From Cacajao melanocephalus (taxonomy: Eukaryota; Chordata; Mammalia; Primates; Pitheciidae): DNA of 64,000 bases. The notes under the pieces were generated by a model that worked only from the letters and a program-made list of their open reading frames with translations, made no database searches and was not told where the DNA came from. The stretch spans positions 248,001 through 312,000 of the forward strand of contig CAUYLG010034683.1 of NCBI GenBank assembly GCA_963573385.1. The letters run 5' to 3'. This document shows, piece by piece, positions 49,291-63,985 of this stretch; position 1 is the first letter of the stretch; every line of letters begins with the position of its first letter. The translations under genes and the position numbers were made by a program.

Positions 49291-50087
49291 CAGAAAATTA
49301 TACATTTTAAATAGTAAAATATAACAATTCTGGAAATCAGATTTCCCCTCATCCCCCGGATGTTTGTTGTTACTGTTCCTGCTATTTGTTCAGTGTCTGT
49401 CCTGAACCATTTCAATAATTTCTGTATTCTTTGTTGTGTGTGGCCCCTGAAGTCTCTCCTTCATTAGTTTAGGTGTCAGCTTGTGATAGGGCATGGATTT
49501 CCTTAAATGGCTTCACCCAACATCTCCTTGCCTTTGCTGAGGGTTCTGTGGTCTTTGGGGTGCACTTTCAATGCTTCAGCAGGTAGTCACAGCTCTGCCT
49601 TAGCTTCACTTCCTGCTTGCACAGAGCCTCATGGTCAGTTAAGGAGAGAGACTGAGTCCATGGGGGTCCTCCCTGGCATGTGCACAGCCCTGGATATGTG
49701 TGTAGCCTTCTAGGTTACCAGGAATATTTTGAAGTTTTTCAAAGCCTGCTTTGGATGTCTCATTCTTTCAATTTTCTTGTTAAGGTATTTCACCAGTCTC
49801 TTGTTTTCTTTCACTGGTAATAGTGGCTCACAAATGTTAAGCAACTGCTGATGATTGTTTTGGACAAACAACCTGGATATGTAGCTTGTTTGTCCAGAGA
49901 GAGTTAGATCAAATAAAGGCAAGCCCTTTGGTCATTTGCAGGTAACTGCCAGTCAGGTCAAATCTTGAAAGTTCTCTAGGTTGGGAGCTTTCTGGGGAAG
50001 ACCAAGCTCATTCCATTCTCTCTCAGCATCCTTCAGGTTGCCAGTGTCACACCAATTGTGGTCCTGAGGCTGCTTATTTTTTAATCA
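49291..50087. other. Unassigned sequence, possibly old LINE
   Basis: Moderate AT content. No motif decisive for a family. A GTTTGTCC palindrome-like pair (49861-49898) is noted but short. Confidence 0.35.
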
Positions 50088-50730
50088 TGTGTCTTGATTA
50101 ACTTTATGGGTCAGCTTGTCTGGGCCACAGGGTGGCCACAGACATTTGACCAAACATGATTCTGGCAGTGCCTGCAAGGGTGTCTCTGGATGAGGTCAGC
50201 ATTTGAACTAGTGGACTAAGTAAGGCAGATGGGCCTGTGGAGTGTGGGTGGGCCTCGGATGATCCGTTGAAGGCCTGAGTAAAACAGAAACGCTGAGTAA
50301 GATGGAATGCTGCTGGTCTGAAGACACAGGGCCGTCTGCCTTACTTAGTCCACCAGTTCAAATGGCTGATGCCTTTCAGACTATTATTATATTATATATT
50401 ATTACATAAAGATGTATATGTTATGTGTCTATATGTGCCACTAAGTAATAAGAACAGTGTGAAAGCCATCAGGCTCAAGGCTCAAGAAAATCCAACTTTA
50501 TAAAAGTCCAATATCAAATACCTATATATTGGATGTTATATGCATGTATAATACACATATAATATATAGATATATAATAATATAATATATTATATATTAT
50601 ATAATTAAGCTATTTAGCCAGTATCCTGTTTTATACATAGATATATATGTTATATATGTACAATATACATATAATTATATATATATCGTATTGTTTCTGT
50701 TTCTCTGGAAAACCCTGATTAACGCACCTT
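50088..50730 (+). repeat. ERVL-type LTR (MLT2-like) with internal inverted repeat and (TA)n
   Basis: Start CTTGATTAACTTTATGGGTC, GGGCCACAGGGTGGCCACAG, GATGAGGTCAGCATTTGAAC; end GTTTCTCTGGAAAACCCTGA. The middle is abnormal: 50330-50364 is the inverted copy of 50200-50235, and 50380-50700 is mostly TA-rich with no AATAAA in the usual context. Confidence 0.78.
50380..50700. repeat. (TA)-rich low-complexity tract
   Basis: Multiple TATATAT and ATATTATATA runs, with an intervening segment of ordinary sequence (50450-50515). Likely an expanded terminal TA motif of the LTR. Confidence 0.85.
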
Positions 50731-51414
50731 GATTGTGAGGCTGTTGGTTTTTAAAGCTACCGTGGAAATGCAGAGGGGCCGGTGGGAACGGCGCGAGTCA
50801 AAACACCACAGAGCTCCCTGTTATTACTGAGATTCAGGCATTTTATTCCTGAAAAAAAAAAAAAAGATGCTTTTTGGGTTGCTGCAGGGCTTTGTCTAAC
50901 ATATGGAGTTCTGAAAACAAAGTTGATTTTGGCAAAATTTTCCAGGGTTCTCATTGCTTTAATGGAGGTGTAGGTTTTTGGAGGTCCTAACCCCACTCAC
51001 CCAGAAGTGCCCCTCTGCAGATCTAATGACTTCTCCTGGTCTCTCCTGGACTTTGCCTGGCTCTTGTTCACGAGCATGCACAGTGGAAGTTCTGACTTTG
51101 GTGGACTGAGGCAAAAGCCAGATGCAGGGTCTGTAAGAGCAGAAAGAATTGGGAGTAGCCTTATTCGAAAGGGATCTGGACATCTGAGAATCAGGTGTGG
51201 GAGCCTCAGCCTGGCTAGTGTGCAGGGAAACACGGACAGCCTCAGATGGGCTCTCCTGCCCAGGAATACCCAGAAAGACCTGCCGATGGCTGGCCTGGAC
51301 CTGGGGCAGAAGAAAGGGAAAGGACACCTGTGGCTTTGAAGGCAGTGTCTGAGAGGAGCCTCTCCAGGTGCAGAAGGAGACTCTGTGGACACTGACACAG
51401 GATGCATATCTGTC
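50731..51414. other. Unassigned sequence
   Basis: No repeat or exon recognised. Confidence 0.4.
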
Positions 51415-52056
<642 letters not shown>

Positions 52057-52554
52057 ACGCTGTGCTCAGAGGACAAGTGGATGCCTGGGGCCACAACTGG
52101 CATGAGCTGCTCCAGGAGAGCTAGCCTTTGCAGCTGGCATGTCGGAGATGAGGCGGTGCAGGCAGGGCCGGTGAAGGACCAGACGTGGGGGCTCTGCTGA
52201 GAGACTGGGGGAATCTATGAGGCATGTGCACCCTCTATTGAGGACCTGATGGGGCAAGGGTTCGAGGCTGCACAGGATTCCCTGTTAACTGCAGCCAGAA
52301 CACCAACCAAACCAGCTTGAAAAGCAAAGACATAATGATGAGAAGAAGAACAGGACATTAGAAAGCTGGAGAACATGGGCTTTGAACGTCAGGGACAGGG
52401 AGTGTGCTTTGAAAGCAGAATGTGCCCTGTCCATTGTGAACCTCCTGAAGCAGGCCAGACTCCACATGGACGAAAGCTGTTAGCCATTTCAGAGACTTTG
52501 CAAGCACAACTCATTTGGTTTTCTCCCAGCAATTCTTGTACTCAAGGGTTACAT
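52057..52554. other. Unassigned sequence
   Basis: No repeat or exon recognised. Confidence 0.4.
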
Positions 52555-52870
52555 CAGTTTATTTTATAATCTTTCCAGAGTGCCTGCTCTGGGCTCTAGG
52601 CAGTAGAGATCCAGCCATAAAGAAAACAGAAATATTTTTTATCCTCGTGAAACTGGGGAGAGAGAGACCAAACAAAAAATAGAAATCAGTAAACAGTATG
52701 GTGATGAGCTTTCCTTAAAAAAGAGGAAAGGGATGAGAGAGTGCAGTGCTGCTTGGTGGGGTGACAGGGAGGCCCCCGAGAGTCGGGGGCTGAAGGCAGG
52801 GAGAGCAGAAGGATGTGGGGGTGTGTGTGCCCGGAGCCCCAGTGCTGGGTACAGTCTGATTAAAGGAGGG
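52555..52870 (-). repeat. L2 (antisense)
   Basis: CCAGAGTGCCTGCTCTGGGC, AGATCCAGCCATAAAGAAAA, TTTTATCCTCGTGAAACTGG and GACCAAACAAAAAATAGAAA follow the antisense order of the L2 3' end and flanking region. Confidence 0.72.
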
Positions 52871-53334
52871 AAGGAGGAAGGAAGGGTGAACCGGGAGATG
52901 GACGAACATGTAAGCAAGTCAGCAAATTATGTTTTGTCCCTATGGAAAAAAAAAAAAAACACTTGCTTCTGGCCCCCAGGACCTAACATTTCTGAGGGCT
53001 CATTTTGCAAACAGGCTTGTCAGAGACAGAGGCTGTGTCGCCCTCTCCTTTGTGACCACCGAGGGCTTGGTGCTTGCCTGGGGGTCTGCCCAGCTCTTCT
53101 CAGGATGCAGATCCCACTGTGGTGCTTCCCTGTTTAAACTCCTCTGGTCCGACTCGAACAACACCCAGCCCTTTCCTGCCAGGGCTTCCTCCATCTGCCC
53201 CGGCCTCTCTCCCTCCTGCACCTGCCCCAGGTGGTCCATACCCACCTGCCTGGCCCACCTTTCCTCTCCCCTCGCCCCTAGGCTGCCCGCTTCCCGAGGT
53301 CTTCTTCCTGCCCCCCTTGTCCTGTGGCTCCACT
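52871..53334. other. Unassigned sequence
   Basis: A 14-A run at 52946-52959 is not attached to an identifiable retroposon. C-rich 53150-53330. Confidence 0.4.
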
Positions 53335-53532
53335 GCCTCTGCCCGGGATTTTACAACACTTTTTCATAATACGGAATTATTTTTGTTTCCTTGCTTTTTG
53401 TTTCTTCCAACTCACTCTGATGTCGGGAGAGCAGGGCCTTTCCTCTCCAGATTCCCACCAAATTGCCCCTGCTTAGTACCTCCCCTCCCACACACTGGCC
53501 ACACATCAGTACTTCTTGAATAAATGAATGCG
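53335..53532 (+). repeat. L2 3' end (sense)
   Basis: AACTCACTCTGATGTCGGGA followed by GAGCAGGGCC, CTTAGTACCTCCCC and the terminal TACTTCTTGAATAAATGAAT. The second L2 3' end within 1 kb, in the opposite orientation. Confidence 0.7.
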
Positions 53533-53699
53533 TTTAGCTTATGGCTGTTTCTTCTGTCCTAAGCAGACCCCTTTCCCTCCAAGAGGGGATCACAAGCTTC
53601 CGTACAGGGACAGCGAGCTCCTATTTTGGGCTCTGTGAACCGAGCAGTGCTGGCCTCGACGCCCCGGCTCAGCTGCGGCAGAGTGGAGGCAGCCGTGGG

Positions 53700-53890
53700 T
53701 GACACTCAGTGCAGAGCGTGGCTGCGTTCCAGTGGGACTTTATTTATAGACACTGAAATTTGAATTTCATATCATTGTCATGTATCATGAAGTGGTATGT
53801 TTAAATTTTTCCCACCTATTTAAAAATGTTTTTTTTAAAACATCTTAGCTCACAGACCCTGCAAACCCGGCAGCAGGCCCACATGTGGCC
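53700..53890. repeat. hAT-like DNA transposon fragment
   Basis: GGACTTTATTTATAGACACT, GAAATTTGAATTTCATATCA, TTTAAAAATGTTTTTT and CTTAGCTCACAGACCCTGCA match the order of a common mammalian non-autonomous DNA element that ends in GGGTCGGCAAACTATGGCCC in complement. The family name is not certain, hence no strand. Confidence 0.55.
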
Positions 53891-54539
53891 ACACAAGCCA
53901 TCTCCATTGACCCCTGCCTCTGAGATGCATTTAATAGTGGAGAGAGCTGGCCAGTCAGTCCACGCATGTGTCCTGGGTGTTACACGGGCTTCACACTGGA
54001 CTTGGAGGGGGTGAGACAGAGAATGAGTCCAACATGACGCCTCCGCCCAGGCGGCCTGTACACCTGCACGTAGCGTGTGTAGCCTGCAGCAGGGGGCATC
54101 TGGAGGCCAGGTGAGCCCAGGGCAGCCAAGGGAAAGGAGCCTTGACTCCGCTGGCTGCGTCGAGGATACTGCTTGGGAGGGCTTGAAGAGCTCCAAGCCA
54201 ACCCAGCAATAGAGGATGTCACCGGGCAGAAGGTAACCAGGACACAGCACAGCGTGAAGATCGCAGCGTCTGCCCGTGAAGATCGCAGACCACTGTGGTG
54301 TCCAGGAGGGCGCTTCCCAGGAAGACACATTCCTCAGGATCCTGAGACTTTCAGTAGATGGCCCCACCCAGGCCACTGGGGCCAGAGGGAGCTGTGTAGA
54401 GTCCCCAGTCTGTCACCGTGGGCCCCATGGAGAACCCTGAAAGAGAGGCTGCAGCTGTCAGGGAGCAGCGGAGCTGTGGAGCACATTGATTAATGGATCA
54501 ATGTCAAGTTGGAAGGAGGTCTCCCATGGCACCTGTCCA
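53891..54539. other. Unassigned GC-rich sequence
   Basis: Opposing open frames (53816-54376 minus, 54173-54493 plus) without domains. AAGATCGCAG occurs twice 24 bp apart (54259, 54279). Confidence 0.4.
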
Positions 54540-55385
54540 CTCCCTGGCCTGGTCCAACGTTTCTATCAGTGACTTGGATGAAGGTGTAACAGACCTGCTT
54601 GTCAAATGTGCAGATCAAAGCTCAGAGGGGAGGCTAATGTGGTGGAGGAAATCGTCCAGACACAAAAAACCTCCCGACAGCCTGAAACAATAGACTGAAG
54701 TGAGCAGGATGGAACTGAGCAGGGTTCAAAGGGAAGTCCTGCCCGCTCACTGGTCTCAAACAAACATCAACTGCAGGTGAGAGAAACGGTTTGCCATTCA
54801 CGCCGGGTACACCTGCGGGTGTTGCCGGCCCCAGCCCTGAGCCCAGATCATCAGACAGCCTGCCCCACACAAGAGGGACCCCAGCCCCCTACAGGGGGCC
54901 AGCCTGGGAAAAGGCAGGTGCACCCACTGCAGAATTGCCACTGCGTCCAGTGTTACCTCCCTTTCGGTGGACGCTGCCCACGAGGATCACATCCAGAGCA
55001 GAGTGACCAGTGTCGCGTGTGTGTTGGAAACGTGCAGGTCAGACGGAGGGCAACAGACTGTTGGAGGCTCAGGGCGGTCCTCCACCCTCTGAGCAACTCT
55101 TCTGGGAAAGAGACTTCTGGTGATCCTGGAAGAGGAATTCTCACACGTGGATGAAGAGCTTTCTGCTGTCCTGCAGAAAAGCATCCTCACGAGCTCGAAC
55201 AGGCTGGATGTGTACTGGAGACACAGGTCCACTGGGCAGAGGGACAGCAAGGCAGATTTTTGGCTGAATGGAGGCACAGCTTTTCTGACAAGAGCTGTTA
55301 GCTGTGGCGTGAGCTGCCTCTGGGGAGTGAGCCCCGTTGCTGGCAGTGACGGGCAGAGGCTGAGTGGCCATCTGTCGGGCCCCCA
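54540..55385 (+). repeat. CR1/L3 LINE fossil with reverse-transcriptase trace
   Basis: The translated plus frame 54493-54693 contains SDLDEGVTDLLVKCADQ, a decayed form of the CR1/L3 motif around the reverse-transcriptase FADD active site: the second Asp has been lost to Gln in this copy. The 3' part (GCTGCCTCTGGGGAGTGAGC, GCAGAGGCTGAGTGGCCATC) fits the CR1/L3 C-terminal end. Old (pre-mammalian radiation) family; no function expected. Confidence 0.78.
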
Positions 55386-55419
55386 GGGGACTGCTTGCCC
55401 CATGGCAGATAGAGCTGCC

Positions 55420-55545
55420 TGTCCAAACCTTCATTTTACAGATGGAAAGGCTGAGGCTGGAGGAGAGAGGGCATGCCCATAGCAGCCTGTGTTAGCTCTC
55501 CAGGGTCTGTGGAATTCAGCTTCTGGAGCTCTTACCTTGAGGCCG
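55420..55545 (-). repeat. MIR core (antisense)
   Basis: TTCATTTTACAGATGGAAAG and GCTGAGGCTGGAGGAGAG, then the degenerate tail. Confidence 0.7.
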
Positions 55546-56037
55546 AAACGAGGACTATGCGAGACTCGTGGAAATGGAGCAAGCGTGTGTGTTGGGGCCT
55601 GGGGAGGCAAGGGGGAATGAAGCACCCCACCCTCTCTGAGTCAGGATCCAAACGGGAAGCAGAAAGTGAAAGACTGGAGTCACGACATCTGCTCTGTGCC
55701 CTGAACCAGGCAGTGCTCAGGTGGGATGGGGGTCTGGGCCTTGCCACTGCTTCATCCCAAATAAATGCAGCATCTGAAAAATGGCAGGGTGGGGCTTCGG
55801 CCAGGGGCGGAATGAGCCCCACTTGGCCGGGCACAGAAGGTCAGGGCCAAGGTCCACCGTGGCCCTGGGAGACCAGACCAGGAGAGCCCAGCGGCTCGAA
55901 GCCACCTGGACGCCATGGTGTGTGTTCACTGAATCCACACCTCTTCCTGGGAGAACTAGGTGGTGGGCAGAGGGGACGGGGGAGGATTCCTTCCAATACC
56001 CTTGGAAGCTGAGGGTTGCTATGTAACCCTGGGAGGT
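55546..56037. other. Unassigned sequence
   Basis: The 179-codon plus frame 55473-56012 begins inside the MIR and shows no domain. Confidence 0.4.
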
Positions 56038-56401
56038 TGATACGGTGTGGCTGTGTCCCCACCCAAATCTCATCTTGAATTGTAACTCGCACATCTCTCC
56101 CGTGTCAGGGGAGGAACCTGGTGGGAGGCGATTGAATTATAGGGGTGGGTCTTTCCTGAGCTGTTCTCACGATAGTGCATGAGTTTCACGAGATTCGATT
56201 TTAAAAACTGGCGTTCCCTGCACAATCTCTCTCTTTTCCTGCCGCCATCCACGTAAGACGTGACTTGCTCCTCCTTGCCATCTGCAGTGATCGTGAGGCC
56301 TCCCCGCCACGCAGAACTGTGAGTCCGTTACACCTCTTTCTTTTGTAAATTGCTTAGGCTTGGGTACATCTTTATCAGCAGCATAAAAACTGACTAATAC
56401 A
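56038..56401 (+). repeat. Solo MaLR LTR (THE1/MST type)
   Basis: Complete: begins TGATACGGTGTGGCTGTGTC, then CATCTTGAATTGTAACTCGC, GGTGGGAGGCGATTGAATTA, CAGCAGCATAAAAACTGACT and ends AATACA. Length 364 bp agrees with THE1/MST LTRs. GAGGT before and GAGCA after are an imperfect 5-bp target-site duplication. Confidence 0.93.
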
Positions 56402-57592
<1,191 letters not shown>

Positions 57593-57680
57593 AGTTCCCT
57601 CCCTTTCCTCATCTCTCCCCTGCCCTCCCCTTCCTTCCTCTTCCTCCCCTTCCCCACCCACATCCCTTTCCCACAGGTGT
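57593..57680 (+). repeat. Polypyrimidine tract
   Basis: About 80 bp nearly free of purines directly after the Alu tail. Confidence 0.85.
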
Positions 57681-58412
57681 GGTTTCTGTCTCAAGGATTC
57701 CCTGAGTGATGGTTTCCCTCTTCTGTCTGAGGACAATAGTGAGAAACTGAAAGAAAAATGAAAGCCCCTGATTTGAGCTGGAAGAAGAGGAGACATTCCT
57801 AAGGAGAACACGTGTCATTATACGGGCCAGATTAGACCCAGTGAAGAGGAAAATGAGATAGAACCACCCCCCCGTGTTCAGGAGTCCAGGCCGTTGGAGA
57901 CGCGTGTGGGGCCGCTGGAGAGGGCAGCAAGGTCGGGCTGGAGAGGACAGACGGCTCTGGGCGGATGTGGCGGCTGCAGTGACTTCCCACAGCGGCAAAC
58001 TCGCTGGAGGGGTCCTAGGTGGTGTGAGCAGCTGCACAACCGGTTATGGAGAACGAGGGTGGTTTTGAGACCTGAGTGGAACATCTCCACTACCACTGTG
58101 ACCTTCCTGCCTCTTTCTCAGGGTGGAGGAGCAGGGAGTCCCTGAGTGGACAGAGCACACCTGGGAGAAGGGTGGGGCAGGGGTCCCAGGGAGAACCAGG
58201 GAGGGGCACCGCTCTGGGCAGAAAAGCACTGGGACAGGGACAGCAGGAGCCCAGTGAACAGAGAGACCTCCAGAGGGAACCCTCCCTCATGCAGGGGAAG
58301 ATGAACAGAGCTTAGGAACGGAGCATTGCAGCCCCGGAAACTCAGACTCCCAAACTCTCACCTGCAGGGCAGAACCAGGGTAAGCATGTTAGAAAGCCCA
58401 GTGGCTGGACAG
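57681..58412. other. Unassigned sequence
   Basis: No repeat or gene recognised. Confidence 0.4.
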
Positions 58413-58605
58413 TGGGGAGGACAGGGGAGGAGGGAGGAGGAGGAGGAGGGAGAGGAGAAGGGGAGGAGGATGGGGAGGAGGAAGGAAGACAAAAAGAAGA
58501 GGATGAGGAGGGAGAGGGAAAGATGAGGAGGATGGAGGAGGAGAAAAAGAAGAGGAAGAGGAGGGAGAGGAAAGGGGAGGAGGAAAATAAGAAGAGGAGG
58601 AGCAT
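58413..58605 (+). repeat. Polypurine (GGA/GAA)n tract
   Basis: About 190 bp with very few pyrimidines, many GGAGG runs, encoding Glu/Arg/Lys-rich frames on plus and Ser/Pro/Leu-rich frames on minus, none meaningful. Could form G4 or triplex structures. Confidence 0.96.
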
Positions 58606-60044
58606 GCGGCAGACAGAGGCGGGCCTGGGCCCAGCACTCAGAGTTCCCTGACTTACAGTAAAGGCAGATTGGAGTCACCCAAAGAAGTCCATTAATATTT
58701 TCAAGTCCATAACTGGGTCAGCTCCAGAGAGGAATGTGACAGGGAGGGGACAGTGATGTGAGGGACATATTCCCATGGTGGAGGGAAGGTCTGGCCATCA
58801 GTGAAGGGCTTTCATTACCCGAGGCCTGGAGGATCTCAGATCTGAACAGAGGCCCAGCTCTGCCCAGAGCAGCTCCTTCCCAGAGAGGCTGCCTTGGGCC
58901 TCTGGGCAGCTGGACGGGTCCGCCTCCTTCTGGGTTCAGCCGGTTGAGCACTGGGGAAGGCCGGCAGCTGCAGCAGTGGCCCCGGGCTCTGGCACAGGGG
59001 TGGGGACCTGGGTGTCTCCTGCCCCTCGGTGTCACTGCTGCTCCCAGTGCCTGGTCTGATCATGTGCTCCAGCCCGTGTGGTTAGTGCCGGACACAGGAC
59101 AAAATGGCCAACAAGGCGCCGCAGTGCCGTGCCCTTCTGGGAGGAAGTGGCCCCGGGCAAGCATGGCTGCTGCAGAAGGAAGCCTGAGCCCCAGCAAGCC
59201 CCTGGGCTCCCAGAGCAGAGTCGGCAGCTGAGCTGAAACTTATGAGAGAAGAAGGATCTCAATTTAAATTTGCATCTTTCCCCGGAAACATGATAATTAG
59301 AAGGGCTCTCCCTCTCCAAGGAAGGCATGATTCACCTCGTTGTCACCAGGGCTCATCCAGTGGTCCCTGAGACCCGCAGGACAGCAAGGCAGGGCAGGCC
59401 GTGCTGGGAGCAGGTGGGCCGTGTGTGCACCGTCTGGCCGTGGCAAGGCCTCAAAGCTCGGCTCCGAGGTGCTCCTGTAAGGCTTCTGGATGCAGAGCCC
59501 GGCTGGCAGGTTGGACTCCGGCAGACACACAGCGTCCTGTGGGCACAGCCTGCCTGCTGGTCATTTGGGGGCCTGGTCAGGGGCCGCCCTGGTGGTCTCT
59601 GCTCTCTGCAGTGCTGCAGTCCTGGCTTGTGGCTGCATAGGGAGTGGTGCCAGCCCGGCCCTTCATGGGCACCAGTCTTAAGTTCTGGGAGTTCTGAGTC
59701 TAGCCGGCCTCAGGACTACGGCTTTCACCGACGCAAGTGAGCAGAGCATGGCACTTCAAAGGCACTGGGGTTGGTTCACAGTGTTTCAGCCCGTCCCCGG
59801 GCTTTCTGCCTGCTGTCATCTGATCACATCTTGGGGGCGCATTTTCGAGCTCCCCAGCCCTGTGAGGATGTTGGCAGTAAGGGCTGAGCGTGACGCCGGG
59901 GCAGAGGTGGGTCTGCTCCACCTGGGTGGGGAGGTTGAGAACCAGGGGGACTGGAAGGCGCCCTGGACAAGGTACCCAGCAGCAGCAGGGAGACACAGGG
60001 GCTCTGGGAAAGACCCTGGTGGGGCAGGAGTTGGAGCTTGGCAT
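58606..60044. other. Unassigned GC-rich sequence
   Basis: No repeat recognised in about 1.4 kb. A short AT-rich window (59245-59310: TCAATTTAAATTTGCATC, ACATGATAATTAGAAG) contrasts with GC-rich flanks and includes an octamer-like ATTTGCAT. Frames up to 157 codons overlap on both strands. Confidence 0.42.
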
Positions 60045-60265
60045 CTTGAGCTGACAGCCTAATTTCAAATCCCCACTGCACCTCTCGTGAGCCTTGGGGA
60101 AAGTGTCTTGCCCTTTCTGCACCTCAGATTTGCCATTTGTTAAAGTGGGGACCGTGACGGCACATACCTCATAAAGCGGCTCTGAGGATTAAGTGAGTTA
60201 ATATGAGCAAAGCGCTTTCAGCATTTCCTGGCGGAGAAAGTGCAATGGAAGTGTGAGCTATTTCT
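60045..60265 (+). repeat. MIR element (sense)
   Basis: ACCTCAGATTTGCCATTTGT, TACCTCATAAAGCGGCTCTG, AGGATTAAGTGAGTTAATAT and GCAAAGCGCTTTCAGCATTT, a well preserved 3' half. Confidence 0.9.
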
Positions 60266-60354
60266 CAAGTGCTTCACATTTTAAGCAAATTAGATAAAGA
60301 CAAACTACTCACTTACTTGATTACCCAAACCAGCAGACAGTGTTTACCTTAGCA

Positions 60355-60965
60355 TAGACTTTCTTTTTCAGGTTTGTTTTTTAATTATAAAAGAAGTAAC
60401 AGTTGATTTTAAAACATGCAGACAATGTTGAAATTCACACTTTTCTCTACACGCAATCCTGGGAGTAATTATTGTTAACACATAGGTATGTGGCTTTTTT
60501 TTTCTGTTCACCTATTAACACACATACTTAAAAAAAAAACAGTGGCATCTAAACAAAGCCATCCTCTTAGTTGGATTTTGTTTCCTGCAGAAACCAGATC
60601 TCTCCAGGGGTCACTGCAAAGGCATGCACTACCCCTTCCTCAGCCATTCTCATCATCCATATTTCCTCTTTCAACTTTTTCCTGCTAGAAACAGCATTGC
60701 AGGGAACACACTTATGCAGCAGCTTCCGAGCACTTCGTGTCTGTAAAATGGACTCTTCAAAGTGAACTGTCTTGCGATGCTTCTAGGTGAGGTGTGCTGT
60801 CAAATTTCTCTTTAAAACCACTTTCCAGTTAATGATCTCACCTGAAAATGAAAGAGTGCTCAATTCCCTCACATCCCTTTTAATATTATCAGCGTTTTAG
60901 TTCTTTAACTCTTGACATAGATTAAAATCACATGTTCTTATTTCGTTCACATGGATGTGTTCACT
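60355..60965 (-). repeat. L1ME-like (antisense)
   Basis: AATTATAAAAGAAGTAACAG, GAGTAATTATTGTTAACACA, TTTCCTGCTAGAAACAGCAT, TTGCGATGCTTCTAGG, CCAGTTAATGATCTCACC follow the order of old L1 3'-UTR to ORF2 in antisense. Confidence 0.68.
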
Positions 60966-61519
60966 TTGAGGTTGAATTAGGAGGTTCTGTTCGATTTTTC
61001 CCAATTGACTTACAATAGAGGCTGTACCAGACACGTGTATTTGAGATGTGGTTATGAATGGGGTTAAGGCGGGGCAGAGGGGCTGTGCCGGGTGGCACCT
61101 GCTGGAAGCACTTCTCTGGGAACCCTACCAGAGCAAGACCCTGCCCTTCCGCCTGGCGGGTGACACACACAGGCAATTGTGTGTGGGATGATTTGTAGTC
61201 CCGTTAATTTGAAAGAGTAAGGCACCCCCTAAACTATTTTTCTGTTAAGGTGTTCACTAAACAGGGAAGCAGGCCACACCAGAGCCCCTGGGAGTGGGAT
61301 CTTCCACACAGAGGTTGTCAGGATTTGAACTCAGGGCACCTGGAAACCATGAGTTCTCAGATGCCTTCTCATCCCATGTGCTCCAGATAGTGCTTCACCA
61401 ACCCACTCACATGTGACCTCTCCCAGGGGCCCCTCCTGACCTTCCCAGAGAGAAAGTGCCACTGCCAGCCTTTGGAACTGTTGGCAAATGTCGCCTGCAC
61501 TATTCTGCATTCTCAGTCC
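60966..61519. other. Unassigned sequence
   Basis: A GGATTTGAACTCAGGGCACC stretch (61321-61340) may be a MIR scrap. Confidence 0.4.
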
Positions 61520-62397
61520 CACCTACACCTCCCCATACCACCTGTATCTCCTCATCCCTCCTGTATCTCCTCACCTCACCTGCCTCTCCCTATACCACCT
61601 GTATCTCCTCATCTCACCTGTATCTCCTCATCCCACCTGTATCTCCTCATCTCACCTGCCCCTCCCCATCCCACCTGTATCTCCTCATCTCACCTGCCCC
61701 TCCCCATCCCACCTGTATCTCCTCATCCCACCTACACCTCCCCATCCCACATGAATCTCCTCACCTCACCTGCCCCTCCCCATCCCACCTGTATCTCCTC
61801 ATCTCACCTACACCTCCCCATCCCACCTGTATCTCCTCATCTCACCTGCCCCTCCTCATCTCACCTGCCCCTCTCCATCCCACCTGTATCTCCTCATCTC
61901 ACCTGCCCCTCCCCATCCCACCTGTATCTCCTCATCTCACCTGCCCCTCACCATCCCACCTGTATCTCCTCATCTCACCTACGCCTCCCCATCCCACCTG
62001 TATCTCCTCACCTCACCTCACCTGCCCCTCCCCATCCCAGCTGTATCTCCTCATCCCACCTGTATCTCCTCATCTCACCTACACCTCCCCATCCCACCTG
62101 TATCTCCTCATCCCACCTACACCTCCCCATCCCACCTGTATCTCCTCATCCCACCTGCCCCCCATCCCACCTGTATCTCCTCATCTCACCTGCCCCTCCC
62201 CATCCCACCTGTATCTCCTCATCTCACCTACACCTCCCCATCCCACCTGTATCTCCTCATCTCACCTGCCCCTACATCCCACCTGTATCTCTTCATCCCA
62301 CCTGCCCCTCCACATCCCATCTGTATCTCCTCATCTCACCTGCACTTCCTTACCTCACTTGCACCTCCTCATCTCACCTGCACCTCTCAATTTCTGC
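61520..62397 (+). repeat. 19-bp minisatellite, about 46 units
   Basis: Unit CACCTGTATCTCCTCATCT alternates with CACCTGCCCCTCCCCATCC, often as a 38-bp dimer. Indels near 62010 (extra CACCT) and 62157 (shortened unit) shift frame. Because 19 is one more than a multiple of three, every forward frame passes through the same 57-bp/19-residue cycle and none meets a stop, which creates forward frames of up to 369 codons. Confidence 0.97.

Positions 62398-63985
<1,588 letters not shown>

Noticed and set aside
53816..54376. 186-codon minus-strand open frame
   Set aside because: Starts in or near a DNA-transposon fragment; no domain.
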